Origin: Burkholderia latens
Lineage (GTDB): Bacteria > Pseudomonadota > Gammaproteobacteria > Burkholderiales > Burkholderiaceae
Direction of reading: 5' to 3'
NCBI RefSeq assembly: GCF_001718795.1
Contig: NZ_CP013435.1
Coordinates: 1,488,001-1,552,000, forward strand
DNA: 64,000 bases
The notes beneath the pieces were generated by a model. That model did no database searches. It worked only from the letters and a program-made list of their open reading frames with translations, and had not been told where the DNA came from. A program made the position numbers and the translations under genes. Within the stretch, counting starts at the first letter, position 1; each line of letters starts with the position of its first letter. Positions 21,512 to 30,907 of this stretch are shown here, one piece after another.

Positions 21512-22581
21512 CATATGGCCGCGACGGGCGGCGGTGCGGCCGATTCGCGCACGCGCAGTTCCGGCAGCACCGCGCAGCCGGATCCGGTTGCGCCGTGCTC
21601 GAGTGCGTCGAGCAGCGCGCGGGCGGCCTTGCGGCCGATCGCATCGGTGTCGACCCACATCGTCGTCAGCGCCGGCCGGATTTCACGTGCAAGCGCGACA
21701 TCGTCGAAGCCGGTGATCGACAACTCGGATGGCACCGCGACGCCGATCGCCTGCGCCTCGAGCAGCGCGCCGAGCGCAAGAGCGTCGTTCCCGCAGATCA
21801 CGGCCGTTGGACGCGTCGGCCCGCTGTCGGCAATGGCCCGCAGGCTCGCGCGGCCGAACGCGATCGTGGCCGCGCCCTCGTGCTGGTGGAGCGGCCGCAC
21901 CGCGAGCCCGTGCGCGGCCAGCGTATCGTGAATGCCGCGCAAGCGGGCCTGTACGCGGTCGTTGTTCGCGGACGGCTGCATGATGATCGCGAAATCGCGA
22001 TGGCCGAGGTCGAGCAGATGCGTAGTCAGCCGCGCGAACGCCGCGTGGTTGTCGAAACCGATGCAGCAATGCGGGCTGTCGTCGCGGTATGCGTAAGTGA
22101 CGACATAAGGCACCCGATGCAGATCGAGCAGCTCGAATACTTCGGGCGGATGGGCTTCGCCGACCAGCGACACGGCTTCGACGCCGCGCGACAGCATCGC
22201 GCGCACCTGCGCGAGCGCCTGCGCGGGATCGTAGTTCGAGCAGCCGAGGAAGAGGGTGATGCCATGTTCGGCCATGACCGCCTGCATGCCCGCGACCTGC
22301 GACGCGAACACCTGGTCGTCGAGTGTCGGAATGATCGCGCCCGTAATGTGGGTGCGCGTGGACGCGAGCGCGCGACCGGCTGCATTCGGAATCCAGTTCA
22401 ACGCGCGTGCCGCGTCGCGCACGCGCTGCTGGACGTCGGCCGACACCTTGCCGGGATCGTTGTACACACGCGAAACGGTCGCGGTCGACACGCCGGCGAG
22501 TTTCGCGACGTCCCCGAGCACCGATCGGCCGCTGCCGCGCCGCGCACGCGCGGCGCCGCCGCTGGATGGGGGCGTGCTCAT
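21511..22581 (-). CDS. LacI-family transcriptional regulator of the adjacent sugar cluster
   Basis: 356-residue LacI/GalR repressor. The helix-turn-helix lies after a short basic leader (VAKLAGVSTATVSRVYNDPG, then the hinge RALASTRTHITG). A type 1 periplasmic-binding-protein effector domain follows and ends with TGFDDVALAREIRPALTTM. It is divergent from the kinase-transporter-aldolase genes across 241 bp that contain LacI-type operators, so it most likely represses both itself and that cluster. The inducer is unknown and is probably a sugar or sugar acid. Confidence 0.9.
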   Translation of the reverse strand: MSTPPSSGGAARARRGSGRSVLGDVAKLAGVSTATVSRVYNDPGKVSADVQQRVRDAARALNWIPNAAGRALASTRTHITGAIIPTLDDQVFASQVAGMQAVMAEHGITLFLGCSNYDPAQALAQVRAMLSRGVEAVSLVGEAHPPEVFELLDLHRVPYVVTYAYRDDSPHCCIGFDNHAAFARLTTHLLDLGHRDFAIIMQPSANNDRVQARLRGIHDTLAAHGLAVRPLHQHEGAATIAFGRASLRAIADSGPTRPTAVICGNDALALGALLEAQAIGVAVPSELSITGFDDVALAREIRPALTTMWVDTDAIGRKAARALLDALEHGATGSGCAVLPELRVRESAAPPPVAAI

Positions 22582-22691
22582 CGGTGACTCCGGGCCGCAA
22601 CCGTCGCGCGGACCGCGCGCGTTCTCAACAACGCCATCGTTTACCCTCGATTCGTCGTGGTCCCGCTTGCATTCACGGTCCTGCCTGTGAG

Positions 22692-22709
22692 AATGTAAGC
22701 GCTATCCTG
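22692..22709. promoter_or_regulatory. Imperfect LacI-type operator
   Basis: AATGTAAGCGCT followed by a degenerate right half, sharing the first 11 bases with the perfect site at 22803. It is about 110 bp from the LacI start and could be the auxiliary operator for repression of the divergent genes. Confidence 0.5.
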
Positions 22710-22802
22710 ATGCCAGTCCATATTATGTCAGACGCACGTTCCAGCCGCATCACCATCCCGTTTTTGTCGACGCCGTCTTGTTCGGCGATTTTGTTTATCG
22801 CT

Positions 22803-22820
22803 AATGTAAGCGGTTACATT
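22803..22820. promoter_or_regulatory. Perfect LacI-type operator at the kinase start
   Basis: AATGTAA-GCGG-TTACATT: 7-bp perfect arms around the CG-centred core expected for LacI/GalR regulators. It ends 2 bp before the ATG of the kinase gene, so bound repressor would also block ribosome or polymerase access. Confidence 0.75.
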
Positions 22821-22822
22821 CG

Positions 22823-23752
22823 ATGAAGGATCATACGAAACCCCCGAAGATCGCGGTGGCCGGCAGCATCAACGTCGACCTCGTCACGCACGCACCGCGC
22901 CTCCCGGTGCCGGGCGAAACGTTGCTCGGCACGACGTTCCGGACGGTTCATGGCGGCAAAGGCGCGAACCAGGCCGTAGCGGCCGCACGTCTCGGCGCAT
23001 CGGTCGCGATGATCGGCTGCGTCGGCAACGACGCGTTTGGTGCGCGCCTGTACGACGCGCTCGCGGCGGAACGCATCGACGTCACGCACGTGCGCCGGAT
23101 CGACGGCGACGCAACCGGCGTCGCGACGATCACGGTCGACGAGCGCGGCGCGAACAGCATCGTCGTCGTGCCCGGCGCGAACGCGCGCCTCGATACGGAA
23201 TCGATCGACGCGGCCCGCGACGCGATTGCCGGCGCTGCACTGCTGGTGTGCCAACTCGAGGTGCCGATCGAAACCGTCGCGCGTGCGATCGGCTGCGCGA
23301 TCGCGCATCGCACGCCGGTGCTGCTCAATCCGGCCCCCGCGCGGCCGCTGTTCGACGCGTTGCTGGCCCGGATCGATTACCTCGTCGTCAACGAAACGGA
23401 GGCGGAGTCGCTGACCGGCATCGTCGTCGGCGACGACGCATCGGCGGTGCGCGCCGCCGATGCATTGCGGGCGAAGGGCGTCGCGAACGTGCTGGTGACG
23501 CTCGGCGCGCGCGGCGTCTGCTGGCGCGGCTGTGCAGGGAGCGGCCGCCACCCGGCCGTTGCAGTGACCGCCGTCGATACGACGGCGGCGGGTGACACGT
23601 TCGTCGGCGGATTCGCGGCCGCCCGGGCGGGCGGTGCGTCGATGGACGATGCAATCGCATTCGGGCAGCGCGCTGCCGCGATCAGCGTCACGCGCCACGG
23701 CGCGCAGACGTCGATTCCGACCCGCGACGAAGTGGATCGCACAGCCGCATAA
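22823..23752 (+). CDS. PfkB-family sugar kinase (ribokinase-like)
   Basis: 309-residue ATP-dependent carbohydrate kinase. Signature 1 is visible as GGKGANQAVAAARLG after the N-terminal GSINVDLVTHAPRLPVPGET; signature 2 as DTTAAGDTFVGGFAAA, with the catalytic aspartate in AAGD. It is closest by eye to ribokinase (RbsK), but no ribose transport genes are nearby; the neighbours suggest a sugar-acid pathway. The ATG sits 2 bp from a LacI operator. First of three co-directional genes. Confidence 0.85.
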   Translation: MKDHTKPPKIAVAGSINVDLVTHAPRLPVPGETLLGTTFRTVHGGKGANQAVAAARLGASVAMIGCVGNDAFGARLYDALAAERIDVTHVRRIDGDATGVATITVDERGANSIVVVPGANARLDTESIDAARDAIAGAALLVCQLEVPIETVARAIGCAIAHRTPVLLNPAPARPLFDALLARIDYLVVNETEAESLTGIVVGDDASAVRAADALRAKGVANVLVTLGARGVCWRGCAGSGRHPAVAVTAVDTTAAGDTFVGGFAAARAGGASMDDAIAFGQRAAAISVTRHGAQTSIPTRDEVDRTAA

Positions 23753-23814
23753 ATTCCGCGACGACGGAACGGCCGAGCGACCCGGCAACCATCAAGGACA
23801 TGGAGACAACCGCA

Positions 23815-25134
23815 ATGAACGAAACCCTCGCTGTTCCCGTCGCGCCGCCCCGTATCCGGCGCGGGCAACGTATCGCGCTCGCGCTGTTGATGGTGAGCGG
23901 AGTCGTCAACTATCTCGACCGCGGCACGCTGGCCGTCGCGAGTTCGGCAATCCGGGCGGATCTCGGGCTGTCGCTGTCGCAGATGGGCGTGCTGCTGTCC
24001 GCCTTCTCGTGGAGCTATGCGCTATGCCAGTTTCCGGTCGGCGGGCTCGTTGATCGCATCGGGCCGCGCCGGCTGCTCGGCATCGGGCTGATCGTGTGGT
24101 CGGTCGCGCAGGCGGCGGGCGGCATGGTGTCGACGTTCGGCTGGTTCATCGTCGCGCGGATCGTGCTCGGCATTGGCGAGGCGCCGCAGTTTCCGTCGGC
24201 GGCGCGCGTGGTGAGCAACTGGTTTCCGCTGCGGGCGCGCGGCACGCCGACCGGCATCTTCAACGCGGCATCGCCGCTAGGCACCGCGCTTGCGCCTTTG
24301 CTGCTGTCGGTGCTCGTCGCGTCGCTCGACTGGCGTTGGGCGTTCATGGTAACGGGCGCGCTGGGCCTCGTCGTCGCCGCCGTCTGGTTCGCGCTGTACC
24401 GCGATCCGGCGCGCGCGCAACTGAGTGCGGCCGAACGCGCGTATCTCGATGCCGATGCGCAGACGAGCGCAGCCACGCCGAAGCTGACCTTCGCCGACTG
24501 GCGCAGCCTGTTCTCGCATGGCACGACCTGGGGCATGCTGATCGGGTTCTTCGGGTCCGTCTATCTGAACTGGGTCTACCTGACGTGGCTGCCGGGCTAC
24601 CTGACGATGGAGCGTCACATGAGCCTGATTCGCACCGGGTTTGCGGCGTCGTTGCCGTTCCTGTGCGGGTTCGTCGGTTCGCTCGTCGCCGGCTGGCTGT
24701 CCGATCTCGTCACGCGACGCAGCCGCTCGCCGGTCGTGAGCCGGCGCAATGCGGTGGTCGTCGCGATGCTCGGGATGGTCGCGTTCACGATTCCGGCCGC
24801 GCTCGTGCAGAGCAACACCGTGGCGCTTGCCTGCATTTCGGTGGTGATTTTCCTGGCGAATGCGGCATCCGCGTGTTCGTGGGCGCTCGCGACGGCGGCC
24901 GCACCGCCGAGCCGCGTTGCGTCGCTCGGCGCGATCCAGAATTTCGGCGGCTTCATCGGCGGTGCGCTCGCGCCAATCCTGACGGGCGTCATCGCGCAGA
25001 AGTGGTCGTTCGTGCCGGCGTTGCTGACGGCGGCGGCAATCGCATTCGCCGGTGCGATGGCTTACCTGCTGCTGGTGCGCAAGCCGATTCCCGAGCAGGC
25101 CGCGAGCGCCGCGCCCGGACCGCTGCCGGCCTGA
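23815..25134 (+). CDS. MFS transporter, anion:cation symporter (sugar-acid) type
   Basis: 439-residue 12-helix permease. N-terminal SGVVNYLDRGTLAVASSAIR and QFPVGGLVDRIGPRRLLG mark the ACS subfamily, which carries hexuronates, galactonate and glucarate. GGAGAC 8 nt upstream supports the ATG at 23815 over the ATG at 23800, whose AAGGA is only one base away. Middle gene of the LacI-controlled cluster; 62 bp after the kinase and 45 bp before the aldolase gene. Confidence 0.85.
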   Translation: MNETLAVPVAPPRIRRGQRIALALLMVSGVVNYLDRGTLAVASSAIRADLGLSLSQMGVLLSAFSWSYALCQFPVGGLVDRIGPRRLLGIGLIVWSVAQAAGGMVSTFGWFIVARIVLGIGEAPQFPSAARVVSNWFPLRARGTPTGIFNAASPLGTALAPLLLSVLVASLDWRWAFMVTGALGLVVAAVWFALYRDPARAQLSAAERAYLDADAQTSAATPKLTFADWRSLFSHGTTWGMLIGFFGSVYLNWVYLTWLPGYLTMERHMSLIRTGFAASLPFLCGFVGSLVAGWLSDLVTRRSRSPVVSRRNAVVVAMLGMVAFTIPAALVQSNTVALACISVVIFLANAASACSWALATAAAPPSRVASLGAIQNFGGFIGGALAPILTGVIAQKWSFVPALLTAAAIAFAGAMAYLLLVRKPIPEQAASAAPGPLPA

Positions 25135-25179
25135 GCGCCGCCGCTACACCGCGCATTTACTGAAGGAAGGAGAAAAAAG

Positions 25180-26127
25180 ATGCAACACCATCAGCAGTCG
25201 ACCGCGACCATCGAAGGGATCGTACCGGTGATGCTGACGCCGTTCGACGACGCCGGCGCGATCGATTATGCGGGCCTCGAGCGGCTCATCGAATGGTATC
25301 TGGCGCACGGCTCGGACGCGCTGTTCGCTGTCGCGCAATCGAGCGAGATGCAATTCCTGAGTCTCGCCGAACGGGCTGAACTTGCGCGCTTCGTCGTCGA
25401 GCGCGTGGCCGGGCGCGTGCCGGTGGTCGCATCCGGGCACATCAGCGACGATCTCGATGCGCAGGTCGCCGAGCTGCGCGCTGCAGCCGAATCGGGTGCG
25501 CAGGGCGTCGTGCTCGTGACGAACCGTCTCGATCCGCAGCGCAAGGGCAGCGCCGCGTTTCTCGACCATCTTCACGCGCTGCTCGCCCGGTTGCCGTCCG
25601 ATCTGCCGCTCGGCCTGTACGAATGTCCGGCGCCTTACCGGCGGTTGCTGTCCGATGACGAGCTGCGTGCGTGCATCGACACCGGCCGCTTCGTGATGCT
25701 CAAGGACGTCAGCTGCGACCTCGAAACCGTAAAGCGGCGCGTGGCGCTCGCCGCGGGCTCGCCGCTGAAGATCCTGAACGCGAACGCCGCGATCGCGTGG
25801 GATGCGATGAAGGCCGGCTCCGCCGGCTTCAACGGGGTGTTCACCAACTTTCATCCCGATCTGTACCGGTGGCTGCGCATGCACGGCGATTCGGATCCGG
25901 CGCTCGCCGACGAGTTGTCGACGTTCCTCGTCGTATCGGCGGTGTCGGAAGCGCTGGGCTACCCGGCGCTCGCGAAGATCTATCACCAGCGGATCGGCAC
26001 GTTCTCGTCGATTCGCTGCCGCGCGATCGACTACGACGTGCGCGAGCGGTTTTGGGCGCTCGACGCGGTGCTCGACAAGATCGTCGCTGGCACGGAGCAT
26101 TTCCGCCGGCGGATCGCAGCCCGGTAG
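25180..26127 (+). CDS. DHDPS/N-acetylneuraminate lyase-family aldolase
   Basis: 315-residue TIM-barrel class I aldolase. The Schiff-base lysine is K175 (FVMLKDVS) and the catalytic tyrosine Y147 (GLYECPAPY). The usual GTTGE substrate loop is replaced by AQSSE, which argues against true dihydrodipicolinate synthase and for another 2-keto-acid substrate. AAGGAAGGAG precedes the ATG. With the kinase and sugar-acid permease it suggests catabolism of an unidentified sugar acid through a 2-keto-3-deoxy intermediate (inference). Confidence 0.82.
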   Translation: MQHHQQSTATIEGIVPVMLTPFDDAGAIDYAGLERLIEWYLAHGSDALFAVAQSSEMQFLSLAERAELARFVVERVAGRVPVVASGHISDDLDAQVAELRAAAESGAQGVVLVTNRLDPQRKGSAAFLDHLHALLARLPSDLPLGLYECPAPYRRLLSDDELRACIDTGRFVMLKDVSCDLETVKRRVALAAGSPLKILNANAAIAWDAMKAGSAGFNGVFTNFHPDLYRWLRMHGDSDPALADELSTFLVVSAVSEALGYPALAKIYHQRIGTFSSIRCRAIDYDVRERFWALDAVLDKIVAGTEHFRRRIAAR

Positions 26128-26201
26128 CGGGGTAGCCGGTCGGGCCGTGCGCGCGGTGTATCGGCCGCGCGCACGCTCGGGTGCCCGAAGGCGATCCGCC
26201 C

Positions 26202-26227
26202 AAAAAAAACGCCGCGCGAGGCGGCGT
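26202..26227 (-). terminator. Intrinsic terminator of the ETF-QO gene
   Basis: Read on the minus strand, ACGCCGC / GCGGCGT form a 7-bp stem with a 5-nt loop, followed by eight U. It lies 12 bp after the ETF-QO stop and between two convergent genes. Confidence 0.88.
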
Positions 26228-26238
26228 CTTCCGGCAGG

Positions 26239-27912
26239 TTACATGTTCGGATAATTCGGCCCGCCGCCGCCTTCCGGCGTGACCCATACGATGTTCTGCG
26301 TCGGGTCCTTGATGTCGCAGGTCTTGCAGTGCACGCAGTTCTGCGCGTTGATCACCAATCGGTCGCTGCCGTCGTCGTTCTTCACGAACTCGTACACCGC
26401 CGCCGGGCAGAAGCGCGCCTCCGGCCCCGCGTACGTGCGCAGGTTCACGTTCACCGGCACGCTCGCGTCCTTCAGCGTCAGATGCGCGGGCTGGTTTTCC
26501 TCGTGGTTCGTGTTCGAGATGAACACCGACGACAGCCGGTCGAACGTCAGCTTGCCGTCCGGCTTCGGATACGCGATCGGCTCGCACTGCGACGCCGGCT
26601 TCAGCATCTCGTAGTCTGCATGCTTGTGGTGCAGCGTCCACGGCACGTTGCCGCCCATCACCTTCTGCTCGAGCCCGACCATCAGCGTGCCGAGATACAG
26701 GCCCTTCGCCATCCATTGCTTGAAGTTGCGCGCGCGGTACAGCTCCGTGTACAGCCACGATTGCTTGAATGCATCGGGATACGCGTTCAGCTCGTCCGAC
26801 TGGCGGCCGGCCTGCACCGCGTCGAACGCTGCATCGGCCGCGAGCATGCCGGTCTTGATCGCCGCGTGGCTGCCCTTGATCCGCGATGCGTTCAGGAAAC
26901 CGGCGTCGTCGCCGATCAGCGCGCCGCCCGGGAACACCGTCTTCGGCAACGACAGCAGGCCGCCGGCCGTGATCGCGCGCGCGCCGTACGACACCCGCTT
27001 GCCGCCTTCCAGGAACGCGCGGATCGACGGATGCGTCTTGTAGCGCTGGAATTCCTCGAACGGCGACAGGTACGGGTTCGTGTAGCCGAGGCCCACCACG
27101 AAACCGACCACGACCTGGTTGTTGTCCATGTGGTACAGGAACGAGCCGCCGTACGTGTCCGACTTCAGCGGCCAGCCGGCCGTGTGGATCACGAGGCCCG
27201 GCTTGTGCTTCGCGGGATCGATTTCCCACAGTTCCTTGATGCCGATCCCGTACGCCTGCGGATCGGCGTTCGCGTCGAGCTTGAACTTCGAGATCAATTG
27301 GCGGCCGAGGTGGCCGCGGCAGCCTTCGGCGAACAGCGTGTACTTCGCGTGCAGCTCCATGCCGAGCTGGAAGTTCTCGGTCGGCTCGCCGTCCTTGCCC
27401 ACGCCCATGTTGCCCGTGGCGACGCCCTTCACCGAGCCGTCGTCGTTGTAGAGAATCTCCGCGGCCGGAAAGCCCGGGAAGATCTCCACGCCGAGCGCTT
27501 CGGCCTGCGCCCCGAGCCAGCGCGTGACGTTGCCCAGCGAGATCACGTAGTTGCCGTGATTCTTGAAGTTGTCGGGCAGCGCCCAGTTCGGCGTCTGCAC
27601 CGCGCTCTTTTCGGACAGGAACAGGAAGCGGTCTTCCGTCACCTCGACGTTCAAAGGCGCGCCTCGTTCCTTCCAGTCGGGGAACAGCTCGGTGATCGCG
27701 CGCGGGTCCATCACCGCGCCCGACAGGATGTGCGCGCCGATCTCGGAACCCTTCTCGAGCACGCACACGCCGATCTCGGCGCCTTTCTCGGCGGCCAGCT
27801 GCTTGAGCCGGATCGCCGCCGACAGCCCGGCGGGGCCGCCGCCGACGATCACGACGTCGTATTCCATCGATTCGCGCGGGCCGTACTGCTCGATGAGGCT
27901 TGCGGGGGTCAT
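26239..27912 (-). CDS. Electron transfer flavoprotein-ubiquinone oxidoreductase
   Basis: 557-residue flavo-iron-sulfur protein of the inner membrane that moves electrons from acyl-CoA dehydrogenases, through ETF, to ubiquinone. Features: N-terminal FAD dinucleotide fold DVVIVGGGPAGLSAAIRL; the ETFD domain; and C-terminal 4Fe-4S cysteines in ARFCPAAVYEF and CVHCKTCDIKDP. The ATG at 27912 (AGAGGAACG upstream) was chosen over the longer frame. Alone on its strand, divergent from an SDR that probably also serves fatty-acid metabolism. Confidence 0.95.
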   Translation of the reverse strand: MTPASLIEQYGPRESMEYDVVIVGGGPAGLSAAIRLKQLAAEKGAEIGVCVLEKGSEIGAHILSGAVMDPRAITELFPDWKERGAPLNVEVTEDRFLFLSEKSAVQTPNWALPDNFKNHGNYVISLGNVTRWLGAQAEALGVEIFPGFPAAEILYNDDGSVKGVATGNMGVGKDGEPTENFQLGMELHAKYTLFAEGCRGHLGRQLISKFKLDANADPQAYGIGIKELWEIDPAKHKPGLVIHTAGWPLKSDTYGGSFLYHMDNNQVVVGFVVGLGYTNPYLSPFEEFQRYKTHPSIRAFLEGGKRVSYGARAITAGGLLSLPKTVFPGGALIGDDAGFLNASRIKGSHAAIKTGMLAADAAFDAVQAGRQSDELNAYPDAFKQSWLYTELYRARNFKQWMAKGLYLGTLMVGLEQKVMGGNVPWTLHHKHADYEMLKPASQCEPIAYPKPDGKLTFDRLSSVFISNTNHEENQPAHLTLKDASVPVNVNLRTYAGPEARFCPAAVYEFVKNDDGSDRLVINAQNCVHCKTCDIKDPTQNIVWVTPEGGGGPNYPNM

Positions 27913-28089
27913 TGGCGTTCCTCTAACCGTTAGAATGCTTTTATTCGGGAGCGTATTGTCTGCGAAACGAAACGCTTGCCGCAACAGCATGCGAACAGAT
28001 TAGCACGATCGTTCTATTTTTTGTGCTAGGGTTATGCTGCACGGGCTGCGTGCCCGCGGCGGCGAAACGACATCGAAAGGGGATGTGCA

Positions 28090-28866
28090 ATGGGTCGATC
28101 GATCAACCTGGAAGGCAAGGTCGCGCTGGTCACGGGCGCCTCGAGCGGCCTCGGGCAGCGCTTCGCGCAAGTGCTGTCACAGGCAGGCGCGAAAGTCGTG
28201 CTCGCGAGCCGCCGCGTCGAGCGTCTGAAGGAGCTGCGTGCGGAGATCGAGGCGGCGGGCGGCGCCGCGCACGTCGTGTCGCTCGACGTCACCGACGTGC
28301 AGAGCATCAAGGCGGCCATTGCGCACGCGGAGACGGAAGCCGGCACCATCGACATCCTCGTGAACAATTCGGGCGTGTCGACGATGCAGAAGCTCGTCGA
28401 CGTGACGCCGGCGGATTTCGAATTCGTGTTCGACACCAACACGCGCGGTGCGTTTTTCGTCGCGCAGGAAGTCGCGAAACGGATGATGATGCGCGCGAAC
28501 GGCAACGGCAAGCCGCCGTACCGGATCATCAACATCGCGTCGGTCGCCGGCCTGCGCGTGTTTCCGCAGATCGGGCTGTATGCGATGAGCAAGGCGGCGG
28601 TCGTGCAGATGACGCGTGCGATGGCGCTCGAATGGGGCCGCCACGGGATCAACGTGAACGCGATCTGTCCGGGCTATATCGATACCGAAATCAATCATTA
28701 CCTGTGGGAAACCGAACAGGGCCAGAAGCTGCAGTCGATGCTGCCGCGCCGGCGCGTCGGCAAGCCGCAGGATCTCGACGGGCTGTTGTTGCTGCTCGCG
28801 GCCGACGAGTCGCAGTTCATCAATGGCTCGATTATCTCCGCCGACGACGGCTTCGGCCTCGCATGA
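28090..28866 (+). CDS. SDR-family oxidoreductase
   Basis: 258-residue classical short-chain dehydrogenase. NAD(P) loop TGASSGLG near residue 15, NNSG near 93, and catalytic S151, Y164 and K168 (YAMSKAA) are all present. The substrate is not readable. It lies 32 bp before the thioesterase gene, which suggests a shared operon, and is divergent from ETF-QO; together they suggest acyl-CoA or hydroxyacyl metabolism. A possible start a few codons upstream in another frame was rejected. Confidence 0.87.
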   Translation: MGRSINLEGKVALVTGASSGLGQRFAQVLSQAGAKVVLASRRVERLKELRAEIEAAGGAAHVVSLDVTDVQSIKAAIAHAETEAGTIDILVNNSGVSTMQKLVDVTPADFEFVFDTNTRGAFFVAQEVAKRMMMRANGNGKPPYRIINIASVAGLRVFPQIGLYAMSKAAVVQMTRAMALEWGRHGINVNAICPGYIDTEINHYLWETEQGQKLQSMLPRRRVGKPQDLDGLLLLLAADESQFINGSIISADDGFGLA

Positions 28867-28898
28867 GCGGCTGACCCTCAGCAACGAAGAAGACTGCA

Positions 28899-29330
28899 AT
28901 GAGCGAATATTCCCCCGTATTTGAAATGTCGATGCCGATCCGCTGGGGCGACATGGACGCGTTCGGCCATGTGAACAACACCGTCTATTTCCGCTACATG
29001 GAACAGGCGCGGATTTCGTGGTTCGAGGAACTCGGCATCGCGGGCGGCAACGGCGAGGGGCAGGGGCCCGTGATCGTCACGGCGTCGATGGAATTCCTGA
29101 AGCAGCTGCACTATCCGGGCGACGTGATCGCGAGAATGTCGGCCGCGAAGCCTGGCCGCAGCAGTTTCGATACCGGATTCGAACTCACCCGTGCGGACGA
29201 CCCGCATCATGTCTATGCGCGCGGCAATGCGCGCTGCGTGTGGGTCGACTATGCGCTCGGCAAGTCGGTGCCGCTGCCGCAACTGCTTCGCGACACGATC
29301 GAGCGCGCGCTCGCGGCGAAGGTCGACTGA
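28899..29330 (+). CDS. Acyl-CoA thioesterase, 4HBT hot-dog family
   Basis: 143-residue single hot-dog domain of the YbgC/4-hydroxybenzoyl-CoA thioesterase type. The signature RWGDMDAFGHVNNTVYFRY carries the catalytic aspartate. It hydrolyses an acyl-CoA; chain length is unknown. It closes a two-gene operon with the SDR and is followed by a perfect stem-loop. Confidence 0.87.
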   Translation: MSEYSPVFEMSMPIRWGDMDAFGHVNNTVYFRYMEQARISWFEELGIAGGNGEGQGPVIVTASMEFLKQLHYPGDVIARMSAAKPGRSSFDTGFELTRADDPHHVYARGNARCVWVDYALGKSVPLPQLLRDTIERALAAKVD

Positions 29331-29390
29331 GCGCCGTCGCGCCGAACCGGGCGCCCGCGCGCCCGAGAGTCGCCATTTCCCGATCTCCGG

Positions 29391-29415
29391 AATCGGCCGC
29401 GTCACGCGGCCGATT
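29391..29415. terminator. Perfect stem-loop between convergent genes
   Basis: AATCGGCCGCG / CGCGGCCGATT, an 11-bp perfect stem with a 3-nt loop, between the convergent thioesterase and LuxR genes. No strong U-run on either side, so function as a bidirectional terminator is likely but not certain. Confidence 0.55.
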
Positions 29416-29432
29416 GTCATTGCGCGCGGCCT

Positions 29433-29978
29433 TTATTGGCCGAGCAGGCGCTGCAGCAACTCCGGCGTGTTGTTCGTGCCGTACTTGCGCATCAGCCGTG
29501 CGCGATAGATGTCGACGGTGCGCGAGCTGATGTCGAGCACGCGTCCGATTTGCTTGCTGGTTTTGCCGGTCGCGAGCTGTGCGGCGATCTCGCGTTCGCG
29601 CGGCGTCAGCTCGACGGCGACCCGGCGTGTCGCACTCAGATCCTCGAACGTCCAGACGCCGGCCGCGAGCGGCGCGGTGCGATCGAGCGCGCGGCCCGTC
29701 ACGTGGCACCAGAACAGTTCGCCGTCGGCCCGCTTCATGATTCTGTCGTCGGCATAGGTGCCGTTCGCGATCATCACGCGCGTGATGCGCTCGCCGATGC
29801 GCTGGAATTCGTCCGGTGACGGGTAGAGCACCTCGTACGACTTGCCGATCAGGTCGGCCCGCGCGCAGCGGAAGATTGCCGCGAGCGCGTCGTTGCAATC
29901 CTCGATCACGCGGTCGCGCGACATCACGAGGCCGAGCGGCGCGAGGTGAAAGGCTGTCTGGTAATCGAGAGCGGGCAT
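29433..29978 (-). CDS. PAS-domain LuxR/FixJ-type transcriptional regulator
   Basis: 181-residue regulator with a PAS sensor (about 10-110: RVIEDCNDALAAIFRC ... VLYPSPDEF) and a C-terminal GerE helix-turn-helix (LTPREREIAAQLATGKTSKQ, then RTVDIYRARLMRKYG). The start was set at MPALDYQTAFHLAPLG, where PAS homology begins; the 77 codons upstream look non-coding and weak Shine-Dalgarno makes this start uncertain. It is divergent from scoAB, which it may control (inference). Confidence 0.82.
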   Translation of the reverse strand: MPALDYQTAFHLAPLGLVMSRDRVIEDCNDALAAIFRCARADLIGKSYEVLYPSPDEFQRIGERITRVMIANGTYADDRIMKRADGELFWCHVTGRALDRTAPLAAGVWTFEDLSATRRVAVELTPREREIAAQLATGKTSKQIGRVLDISSRTVDIYRARLMRKYGTNNTPELLQRLLGQ

Positions 29979-30201
29979 GGCGCGGGCAAGCGTAGGCAAA
30001 CGCTTATGTATTTTTGCGTATTGTGCCGCATCCTCGCCGCATCGTACCCTTTCAGGCATCTCGCGGCGGTTTGTCGCGATATAAAAACAGCGCGCTACGA
30101 CGCAGCTATCGCCGCGCATGCATAGAATGATGCGGCGGGCGTGCTGCCCAGTGGGCGCGTGAACCGGTTTCGCTGGTTTCCATAGAGGAAGGGACATACA
30201 G

Positions 30202-30906
30202 ATGAACAAAGTCTATCCAAGCGCGGCCGCCGCGCTGGAAGGGATCGTCCGCGACGGACAGACCTTCGCGGTGGGCGGTTTCGGCCTGTGCGGGATTCCC
30301 GAGGCGCTGATCGCGGCGTTGCGCGATTCCGGCGTCAAGGGCATTACCTGCATCAGCAACAACGCGGGCGTCGACGGCTTCGGTCTCGGCCTGCTGCTGG
30401 AAACGCGCCAGATCAAGAAGATGATCTCGTCGTACGTCGGCGAGAACAAGGAGTTCGAGCGCCAGTATCTGGCCGGCGAACTCGAGCTCGAATTCACGCC
30501 GCAGGGCACACTCGCCGAGAAGCTGCGTGCAGGCGGCGCGGGCATTCCCGCGTTCTTCACGAACACCGGCTACGGCACCGTGATCGCGGAAGGCAAGGAA
30601 ACGCGCCAGTTCGGCGATCGCCACTACGTGCTGGAGCCGTCGCTGACGGCCGACGTCGCGCTCGTGAAGGCGTGGAAGGCCGACAAGTCCGGCAACCTGA
30701 TCTATCGCCGCACCGCACGCAACTTCAACCCGATGTGCGCGATGGCCGGCAAGATCACCGTGGCGGAGGTCGAGGAGATCGTCGAGAACGGAGAGCTCGA
30801 TCCGGACCAGGTCCATACGCCGGGCATCTTCGTGCAGCGTATCGTGCTGAACGCGACGCCGGAAAAACGCATCGAACAACGCGTCGTACGCGCGAAAGGA
30901 GACTGA
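30202..30906 (+). CDS. scoA: 3-oxoacid CoA-transferase subunit A
   Basis: 234-residue alpha subunit of succinyl-CoA:3-ketoacid CoA transferase. The family block [16 protein letters not shown] and the [11 protein letters not shown] segment are present. With ScoB it moves CoA from succinyl-CoA to acetoacetate, feeding ketone bodies or PHB breakdown products into central metabolism. GAGGAAGGGAC precedes the ATG. It is one base before scoB's start region, an obvious operon. Confidence 0.93.
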   Translation: MNKVYPSAAAALEGIVRDGQTFAVGGFGLCGIPEALIAALRDSGVKGITCISNNAGVDGFGLGLLLETRQIKKMISSYVGENKEFERQYLAGELELEFTPQGTLAEKLRAGGAGIPAFFTNTGYGTVIAEGKETRQFGDRHYVLEPSLTADVALVKAWKADKSGNLIYRRTARNFNPMCAMAGKITVAEVEEIVENGELDPDQVHTPGIFVQRIVLNATPEKRIEQRVVRAKGD

Positions 30907-30907
30907 C

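Noticed and set aside
23572..23595. DTTAAGD in the PfkB signature looked like a loss of the glycine
   Set aside because: The family signature allows Ala or Gly at that place, so it is canonical.
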